A stretch of DNA of 5,299 bases from Robiginitomaculum sp. (GTDB lineage Bacteria; Pseudomonadota; Alphaproteobacteria; Caulobacterales; Maricaulaceae): NCBI GenBank assembly GCA_026993275.1, contig JALWUB010000271.1, positions 1-5,299 on the forward strand, written 5' to 3'. Position numbers and translations under genes: made by a program. Below, one piece after another: positions 1 to 4,190 of the stretch. Every line of letters starts with the position of its first letter. The first letter of the stretch is position 1. The notes under the pieces were generated by a model that worked only from the letters and a program-made list of their open reading frames with translations, did not search any database and was not told where the DNA came from.

Positions 1-145
1 GATCGCCCGGCGCATAGGTGCTGCCGTCATCGGCGATCGGCGCCGTGCCGGTGATCCAGATGTGCGGACCCCGGCGCAGCGCCCGGCAATAGCCCACCTC
101 CGCCTCCCATGGCGCACCTGAAAAGACCCGGCGGACCTCAGCCAT
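1..145 (-). CDS. RidA/YjgF/UK114-family protein, N-terminal part (runs off left edge)
   Basis: Reading the minus strand from the ATG at 145-143 gives 48 open codons to the window edge, starting MAEVRRVFSGAPWEAEVGYC and continuing with RALRRGPHIWITGTAPIADD. The 'SGAPWE..VGYCRALR.GP.I..TGTAPI' pattern is typical of the start of RidA-like proteins, which are usually about 110-130 residues, so roughly 40% is visible. Canonical RidA hydrolyses reactive enamine/imine intermediates made by PLP enzymes, but many subfamilies have other or unknown activity. The arginine that binds the carboxylate in true RidA would lie beyond the edge, so the subfamily cannot be judged. No signal peptide is seen, so the product is probably cytoplasmic. 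The start lies inside the end of the upstream amidohydrolase gene (ATGGCTGA overlap, 8 bp) with an AAGGG ribosome-binding-like stretch just before it, which implies an operon and translational coupling. Confidence 0.82.
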   Translation of the reverse strand, partial: MAEVRRVFSGAPWEAEVGYCRALRRGPHIWITGTAPIADDGSTYAPGD

Positions 146-1478
146 GGCCCTTGCCCAGCAAGTTCAGCGCTGCCGCGCTCATGGCCTCGGTGGCGGTGGT
201 GATGGTCAGTTGCGGATCCGGCGCGAAAAACGGCGAATGCAGGGAGGGCAGGGTTTTGCCCCTGGCCTTGGCGTCGGCGTAAACCTGCGGGTTGACCGCG
301 CCGGCCCAGAACAGAAAGCCGGGAATCTTGTCTGCCGTGCGGCCATACTGGGCGAAGTCCTCGCCGCCCATGACCGGCGGTGTTTCCACCACCCTGTCTG
401 CGCCAATTTCAGCCTTGATGGCGCCGATCACGCGCTTGACCAGGGCCGGGTCGTTATAGGTGGAGGGGGTGTAGTTTTTCTCCATGGTGACAACCGGCAG
501 CAGGTTGTCCGGCACGCCAAAGGCGCGCGCCTCGTTTTTGGCGATGCGCTTGATGCCGTCCAGAAGGGTCTTGCGGACCTCGTCGGAATAGGAGCGCACG
601 GTCAGTTTCAGATGCGCATGGTCGGATATGATGTTGTGCTTGGTGCCGGCATTAAAGGCGCCAACGGTGACCACGGCGGGTTTTTGCGGATCAATCTCGC
701 GCGCCACCAGGGTTTGCAGGGCGGTGACGATATAGGCGCCGATGACAACCGGGTCCTTGGTGGTTTGCGGATAGGCGCCATGGCCGCCAATGCCGCGCAC
801 CTCGATGTCGACACTGTCCACATTGGCCAGCGCATACCCCGGCGTATAGCCGATGACGCCAGCAGGCAGATTGGCGCTGTCGTGAAAAGCGAGATTGAAG
901 TCAGGTTTGGGAAAGCGCGTAAAGAGCCCGTCATCGATCATCGCCTTGGCGCCAAGGCCCAGTTCTTCAGCAGGCTGGCCGATCAGCACCAATGTGCCGG
1001 ACCACTGGTTCTTGAGCGCTGCCATGCGTCGCGCCACGCCGACCAGCGCGGTCATGTGCACATCATGGCCGCAGGCGTGCATGACCGGCAGGTTCCTGTC
1101 ACCAAGATAATTCTGACCCATGGCAGTCGAGGCATAGGGCAGCCCGGTCTGTTCTTTCACCGGCAAGGCGTCCATGTCGGTGCGAATCATCAGCGTTGGC
1201 CCCTTGCCATTGCGCATCACCGCGACAATGCCGGTGCGGCCTACGCCGGTGGTCACCTTATAGCCCGCCTCCTTGAGCTCTTGCGCCAGGCGTTTGGCGG
1301 TCTGTTTTTCCTCAAAGCTCAATTCCGGGTTTTTGTGAAAATGCGTATAAAGCGATTGCAAATGCTGTGTGTAGTCATTGGCAATGGCCTTGCGCAAAGG
1401 CGTTTGCGCCAGTGCTGGCGTGGCCATCAGCAAAGCCGCCGCGCCCCCGGCGGCAACACGCCATGCAGATAATGCCAT
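138..1478 (-). CDS. Exported M20D-family metallopeptidase/amidohydrolase (hippurate/N-acyl-amino-acid hydrolase type)
   Basis: A 446-residue protein of the M20D amidohydrolase type, zinc or other divalent-metal enzymes that cleave N-acyl-amino acids or small peptides. With the ATG at 1478, residues 1-24 form a Sec signal peptide (hydrophobic GGAAALLMATPALA, AxA cleavage before Q25), so the enzyme should be periplasmic or secreted. Family marks: TDMDALPV at 100-107, HACGHD at 134-139 (Cys136 and His138 metal ligands), the catalytic and ligand pair Glu171-Glu172, His199, the dimerisation-domain motif GGHGA at 231-235, PVMGGEDFA at 368-376 and the late ligand His414 in SLHSPF. All expected catalytic residues are present, so it looks intact and of normal length. 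An upstream in-frame ATG at 1520 would put 14 polar residues before the signal peptide and lacks a good ribosome site; the 1478 start has GGGAGGGG just upstream. The substrate cannot be read from sequence. It overlaps the downstream RidA gene by 8 bp. Confidence 0.92.
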   Translation of the reverse strand: MALSAWRVAAGGAAALLMATPALAQTPLRKAIANDYTQHLQSLYTHFHKNPELSFEEKQTAKRLAQELKEAGYKVTTGVGRTGIVAVMRNGKGPTLMIRTDMDALPVKEQTGLPYASTAMGQNYLGDRNLPVMHACGHDVHMTALVGVARRMAALKNQWSGTLVLIGQPAEELGLGAKAMIDDGLFTRFPKPDFNLAFHDSANLPAGVIGYTPGYALANVDSVDIEVRGIGGHGAYPQTTKDPVVIGAYIVTALQTLVAREIDPQKPAVVTVGAFNAGTKHNIISDHAHLKLTVRSYSDEVRKTLLDGIKRIAKNEARAFGVPDNLLPVVTMEKNYTPSTYNDPALVKRVIGAIKAEIGADRVVETPPVMGGEDFAQYGRTADKIPGFLFWAGAVNPQVYADAKARGKTLPSLHSPFFAPDPQLTITTATEAMSAAALNLLGKGHG

Positions 1479-1481
1479 TGT

Positions 1482-1490
1482 TCCCCTCCC
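1482..1490 (-). promoter_or_regulatory. Ribosome binding site that fixes the amidohydrolase start
   Basis: On the minus strand GGGAGGGGA lies four to five bases before the ATG at 1478. It is the only strong Shine-Dalgarno match near the possible starts and places the signal peptide at the very N terminus. This supports 1478 over the upstream ATG at 1520. Confidence 0.75.
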
Positions 1491-1513
1491 ATGATGAACC
1501 GGGGTCCAGTCTA

Positions 1514-1529
1514 GCGGCAAAACCGCGTC
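1514..1529. repeat. Palindromic motif copy 1 (GCGGCAAAACCGC, then GTC)
   Basis: GCGG-CAAAA-CCGC is an inverted repeat with 4-bp arms and a 5-bp spacer in the gap between two divergent genes. A close copy lies at 1548-1560 (11 of 13 bases the same), and a second at 1725-1740 matches 15 of 16 bases including the trailing GTC. On the minus strand it sits directly upstream of TAGACT (1513-1508), a weak -10 candidate for the amidohydrolase. An operator is possible. GC-rich chance repeats are also possible. Confidence 0.35.
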
Positions 1530-1546
1530 AGAGGAAAATACTTTTT

Positions 1547-1561
1547 GGCGGCAATCCCGCC
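1547..1561. repeat. Palindromic motif copy 2 (GGCGG-CAATC-CCGCC)
   Basis: Perfect 5-bp arms around a 5-bp spacer, in the same divergent gap and 34 bp from copy 1 (start to start of the shared 13-mer). It shares the GCGGCAA..CCGC core with copies 1 and 3. It may be part of a paired operator, or a small hairpin. Confidence 0.35.
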
Positions 1562-1592
1562 TGGGACTGCAGAAGCCATTTTGGCCCGCGCA

Positions 1593-1621
1593 TTGTCCAT
1601 ATTTTTACTTTTCATTTCTAT
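1593..1621 (+). promoter_or_regulatory. Possible promoter of the sensor kinase gene
   Basis: TTGTCC at 1593-1598 and TTCTAT at 1616-1621 are spaced 17 bp apart in a short AT-rich stretch (from about 1593 to 1621) upstream of the kinase start. The -35 is fair. The -10 matches only three of six bases of the E. coli consensus, though CTAT resembles the -10 element common in alphaproteobacteria. This is a weak call based on position and spacing. Confidence 0.25.
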
Positions 1622-1626
1622 GGTGC

Positions 1627-1642
1627 CCCCTGCTTTCAGGGG
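1627..1642 (+). promoter_or_regulatory. Hairpin covering part of the kinase ribosome binding site
   Basis: CCCCTG-CTTT-CAGGGG forms a perfect 6-bp, GC-rich stem with a 4-base loop. The 3' arm contains the GGGG of GGGGAG (1639-1644), the only Shine-Dalgarno-like sequence before the kinase ATG at 1654, about nine bases away. If the stem forms in mRNA it would hide most of that site and lower translation. There is no T-run after it, so it is not an intrinsic terminator. Confidence 0.5.
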
Positions 1643-1653
1643 AGCCGCCAGAC

Positions 1654-3864
1654 ATGACCAGCAATGAGGCAGAGACGCAGCGCATCCGCGAGCTGGATCA
1701 TGCTGCCAAAGGCCGCCGCGAGGGGCGGCAAAGCCGCGTCGGCCTGGCGATTGCGGTGGCGGTTTTGGCTTCGTGCCTGATCCCCGCATCCTATGCCGCG
1801 GGCTGGCTGGCGCTGGTGTTTGCCGTGCAATTTGCCGACAGCGCTTATTTTGCTGCCATTTCCAAGGCCTGTGCCCGTGGCCGGGTCTGGCCCAGGGCCA
1901 GGCTTGGGGCGATGATGGTTGTCGGCCTGTCCACAATTGTTTTTGCCGCTTTGGGCGTTGCCCTGTGGCAATTGGGCGGAAATTCAGGCCGGATTTTTGC
2001 GGTGCTGCTGTTTTGCGGCTCGCTGGTGCATGCCAGCGTGTTTTTGTCCCAGGCACGGTTTCTATACCCGGTTTCCGTTGCTCCCTTCATACTCGGCCTC
2101 ATGGCCATGCCTCTCTACTCCTTGCTTGGCGATCACAGCATGCGCTTTTCCGGTGCCATGCCGATCATCGGCGGCGCCTTGATGTTTCTGTTCGCCAGCA
2201 AGAAATCCTATGCCTGGGTGCAGCAAATCTTGCAGCAGCAACAGGATGCCAGGGCGATCGCCATCTGGGAGAAGGAAAAGGCCGAAGCGGCCAATGCCCG
2301 TCTGCGCTCCATCAATCGTGCTCTCAACAAACATGCAATGGTCGCCATCAGCGACGAGCATGGCGTGCTGCTTGAAGTCAACGACATGTTCTGCAAGCAG
2401 TCGCAATACACCCGCGAAGAACTGATCGGCCGCAATCATACCATTCTTGATTCCGGCTATCATGACGAAGCCTTCTTCAAGGAGATGCAAGACACGATCA
2501 GCGCCGGAGAAATCTGGAGCGGCCAGATCCAGAATCGCGCCAAGGATGGCACCCTGTACTGGAGCGATGTCACGATTTCGCCGGAACTGGACAATGACGG
2601 CAATGTTGTCTCGTGCATTTCCATCCGCCGCGACATCACCGATCTGCATGAAGCCGTGGCCGAAGCCAAGCGCGCCAATGCCGCGAAGTCCGAATTTCTG
2701 GCGATGATGAGCCATGAATTGCGCACGCCGATGAATGCGGTGCTGGGCATGGCGCAATTGCTGAAAAACACCGAACTTGATCCGCAACAGCGCGAATACA
2801 TCACCGCCGTGACCGATGGCGGCGAAATGCTGATGACGGTGCTCAACGACATTCTCGACTTTTCCAAGATCGAGGCGGGCAAGATGCAGATCGAGAACAT
2901 CAATGTCGATGTGCGTCATGCGGTGAAACGGCTTGAGCGGCTGTGGGCCCCCAATGCCAGGGACAAGGGGCTCCGCTTTGTCTGCGCAATCGACGATGAC
3001 GTGCCCTCTGTCGTGCTCGGCGACATCACCCGCATCCGCCAGGTCATATACAATCTCTTGTCCAATGCGGTGAAATTCACCCAGGAAGGCGAGGTGCGCC
3101 TGCATGTTTCTGCCAAGGCGATTGGGCCGGAGAAGACCTGTCTGCGTTTTACCGTCAGCGATACCGGAGAGGGGATTTCGGAAGAGGCGCAAAAGCGTCT
3201 GTTCTCCTCATTCGAGCAGGCGGACAAGTCCACCACGCGCCGTTTTGGCGGCACGGGCCTGGGGCTGGCCATTTCAAAACGGCTGGCCAATCTGATGGAT
3301 GGCGACATCAGCGTGTGCTCCAAGCCCGGCGAGGGGTCGTGTTTCACCTTCACCCTGAACGCCGAGGTCATTACGGCCGGATCGCTGGAAAAGGAGAGCA
3401 GCAGCAAGCAGAGTGAATTGCCCGCGCAGCAGCCAGAACAACGCCGCCGTCTGCGCATTCTGGCTGCAGAGGACAATCCGTTGAACCAGCGTGTGCTGCT
3501 GTCTTTCCTCAAGCCTTTGCAGCATCATGTGACAGTGGCATCTGATGGCCAGGAGGCGCTTGACTTGCTCAAGACCCAGAGCTTCGACCTGGTGTTGATG
3601 GACGTGCAAATGCCGCGCAAGGACGGCTTGACGGCGGCTCGTGAATTGCGCGCCTCGGGTGGTCCCAACGCCACGATTCCAGTGATTGCCATGACCGCCA
3701 ACGCCATGAGCGGGGACCGGCAAAAGTGTCTTGATGCGGGCATGAGCGATTATGTTGCCAAGCCCATTGATCCGCGCGTGCTCTTTACTGCCATTGCCAA
3801 GGCAACAGCGCGCCGTCAGGCGTCTGATGAGGCCGATGGCACACCGGTTAGCCGGCGCGCTTGA
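1654..3864 (+). CDS. Membrane hybrid sensor histidine kinase/response regulator (6TM-PAS-HisKA-HATPase-REC)
   Basis: This 736-residue inner-membrane two-component hybrid kinase autophosphorylates on histidine and passes phosphate to its own receiver. The N terminus has about six hydrophobic segments (near 29-46, 48-68, 84-105, 113-131, 138-158, 166-182). Arg/Lys-rich stretches at 20-28, 71-83 and 183-184 put both ends in the cytoplasm. A likely coiled coil (about 188-225) leads to a PAS domain with PAC segment (about 225-330), then HisKA with His354 in SHELRTP, and HATPase with N box around Asn467/Asn471, DTGEG at 503-507 and GGTGLGL at 532-538. A receiver (about 600-718) has the acidic pair Glu606-Asp607, phospho-acceptor Asp650, Thr681 and Lys703. 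All catalytic residues are present. There is no HPt or DNA-binding output domain, so a separate HPt protein would be expected. The ligand and the six-TM sensor class are not recognised. Start: ATG 1654 with GGGGAG nine bases upstream. The 3' end overlaps the convergent small gene by 17 bp. Confidence 0.95.
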   Translation: MTSNEAETQRIRELDHAAKGRREGRQSRVGLAIAVAVLASCLIPASYAAGWLALVFAVQFADSAYFAAISKACARGRVWPRARLGAMMVVGLSTIVFAALGVALWQLGGNSGRIFAVLLFCGSLVHASVFLSQARFLYPVSVAPFILGLMAMPLYSLLGDHSMRFSGAMPIIGGALMFLFASKKSYAWVQQILQQQQDARAIAIWEKEKAEAANARLRSINRALNKHAMVAISDEHGVLLEVNDMFCKQSQYTREELIGRNHTILDSGYHDEAFFKEMQDTISAGEIWSGQIQNRAKDGTLYWSDVTISPELDNDGNVVSCISIRRDITDLHEAVAEAKRANAAKSEFLAMMSHELRTPMNAVLGMAQLLKNTELDPQQREYITAVTDGGEMLMTVLNDILDFSKIEAGKMQIENINVDVRHAVKRLERLWAPNARDKGLRFVCAIDDDVPSVVLGDITRIRQVIYNLLSNAVKFTQEGEVRLHVSAKAIGPEKTCLRFTVSDTGEGISEEAQKRLFSSFEQADKSTTRRFGGTGLGLAISKRLANLMDGDISVCSKPGEGSCFTFTLNAEVITAGSLEKESSSKQSELPAQQPEQRRRLRILAAEDNPLNQRVLLSFLKPLQHHVTVASDGQEALDLLKTQSFDLVLMDVQMPRKDGLTAARELRASGGPNATIPVIAMTANAMSGDRQKCLDAGMSDYVAKPIDPRVLFTAIAKATARRQASDEADGTPVSRRA
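1725..1740. repeat. Palindromic motif copy 3, inside the kinase coding region
   Basis: GCGG-CAAAG-CCGC followed by GTC differs from copy 1 at 1514-1529 by one base of 16. It lies 211 bp from copy 1, within codons 24-29 of the kinase, just before the first membrane segment. It could be a downstream operator that loops with the upstream copies, or simply Arg-rich GC-rich coding sequence that matches by chance. Confidence 0.25.
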
Positions 3865-4039
3865 GCAAGATTGAGCGGGCGAGATCTGCTGCCTGATCGA
3901 TGTGCTTGCCCACAGCGTCCATGCCGCCCTTGCGCGCGATCATGGCCAGTTCTGGCAATATGGCGGCCAGATAATCGGCGGCATCAAGGGAGTGGCCGTT
4001 CTGGTCAGCACCGGTGCCGGTTTGAGGTTCAACGCCCAT
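3848..4039 (-). CDS. Small uncharacterised helical protein (63 residues)
   Basis: A short gene starting MGVEPQTGTGADQNGHSLDA and ending in SILLKRAG. I do not recognise a named family. From memory it resembles short alphaproteobacterial proteins with the pattern 'YL...ELA..AR..G.D......D.A..LA' whose role is unknown; this is a recollection and not a search result. A polar first third (1-18) is followed by two likely amphipathic helices (about 19-37 and 40-60) broken at the KGG near residue 37. It has no signal peptide, membrane segment, cysteine or metal motif, and no HPt-type phospho-histidine motif, so it should be cytoplasmic. Reasons to believe it: it fills an otherwise empty gap, uses GC-ending codons like its neighbours, and has a GGGAT ribosome-binding-like site about seven bases before the ATG and a candidate promoter just upstream. 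It converges on the kinase gene with a 17-bp overlap and is divergent from topA. Confidence 0.72.
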   Translation of the reverse strand: MGVEPQTGTGADQNGHSLDAADYLAAILPELAMIARKGGMDAVGKHIDQAADLARSILLKRAG

Positions 4040-4061
4040 TGTGAAATCCCGAAATAAGTGA

Positions 4062-4076
4062 GTAATATTATATTAC
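4062..4076. promoter_or_regulatory. Perfect palindrome A, candidate operator (GTAATA-TTA-TATTAC)
   Basis: A 15-bp perfect inverted repeat with 6-bp arms and a 3-bp spacer in an AT-rich island within GC-rich DNA. It covers the -10 region of the best promoter for the small minus-strand gene. It abuts palindrome B, sharing two bases, and has the same 6-3-6 layout, which suggests binding of dimeric regulator(s). I cannot name the regulator. Confidence 0.5.
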
Positions 4077-4098
4077 ACGTATAACGTGTTTTATGCAA
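4070..4098 (-). promoter_or_regulatory. Candidate promoter of the small minus-strand gene
   Basis: On the minus strand TTGCAT (4098-4093) and TAATAT (4075-4070) are separated by 17 bp; each is a four-of-six or better match. A perfect TATAAT also lies at 4072-4067, but no good -35 is at the right distance from it. Transcription would begin near 4062, about 23 bases before the ATG at 4039. Both palindromes overlap the spacer and -10, which fits control by a repressor. Confidence 0.4.
4075..4089. promoter_or_regulatory. Perfect palindrome B, candidate operator (ACACGT-ATA-ACGTGT)
   Basis: A second 15-bp perfect inverted repeat with 6-bp arms and a 3-bp spacer, centred 13 bp from palindrome A and lying in the -10/-35 spacer of the small gene's candidate promoter. 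The arms differ from those of palindrome A, so the two may bind different proteins, or the pair may be a composite site. It has no adjacent T-run and too little GC to be a terminator. Confidence 0.5.
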
Positions 4099-4116
4099 TG
4101 GGAAGCCCCTCCTGCA

Positions 4117-4145
4117 TTGACAAGCGGCGGCAGAGCCTTTCTGTT
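4117..4145 (+). promoter_or_regulatory. Possible promoter of topA
   Basis: TTGACA at 4117-4122 is a perfect -35 hexamer. At 17 bp spacing the -10 would be TCTGTT (4140-4145), which matches only three of six consensus bases. Alphaproteobacterial housekeeping promoters often pair a strong TTGAC with a degenerate -10, so this is plausible but not certain. It would give a leader of about 40 bases. Confidence 0.35.
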
Positions 4146-4177
4146 CGCGCGTGCTGGCCCATTGGCCGGAATTGTCC

Positions 4178-4184
4178 AGAGGAA
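4178..4184 (+). promoter_or_regulatory. topA ribosome binding site
   Basis: AGAGGAA lies six bases before the ATG at 4191. It is a good Shine-Dalgarno site at normal spacing. With the MKVVVVESPAKAK start typical of TopA, it fixes the gene's first codon. Confidence 0.75.
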
Positions 4185-4190
4185 AGTTCC

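Noticed and set aside
144..1472. A 442-codon open frame on the plus strand
   Set aside because: It lies entirely opposite the well-supported amidohydrolase gene, and its translation is rich in His, Gly, Arg and Gln as expected of a GC-rich antisense shadow. No domain or ribosome site supports it.
1479..1520. The longer amidohydrolase start at 1520
   Set aside because: It would add 14 mostly polar residues before a classic signal peptide, and the strong GGGAGGGG site points to 1478.
1508..1536. Minus-strand promoter for the amidohydrolase with TAGACT as -10
   Set aside because: The -10 is fair (four of six), but at 17-18 bp the -35 positions read TTCCTC or TTTCCT. Too weak to list as a feature.
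2062..3192. A 376-codon open frame on the minus strand
   Set aside because: It is antisense to the PAS/HisKA/HATPase part of the kinase, whose motifs are unmistakable. The minus-strand translation has no recognisable features.
3844..3855. CCGG-TTAG-CCGG hairpin near the kinase/small-gene overlap as a terminator
   Set aside because: The stem is only four pairs and is not followed by a T-run on either strand.
1654..4039. A phosphorelay made of the kinase plus the small protein acting as its HPt partner
   Set aside because: The small protein is too short for a four-helix HPt domain and lacks an HPt-like histidine motif; the genes are also convergent and not co-transcribed.
4096..4119. Inverted repeat CAATG-N14-CATTG upstream of topA
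   Set aside because: Five-base arms with a 14-base gap are common by chance. The inner bases do not extend the stem and there is no T-run.
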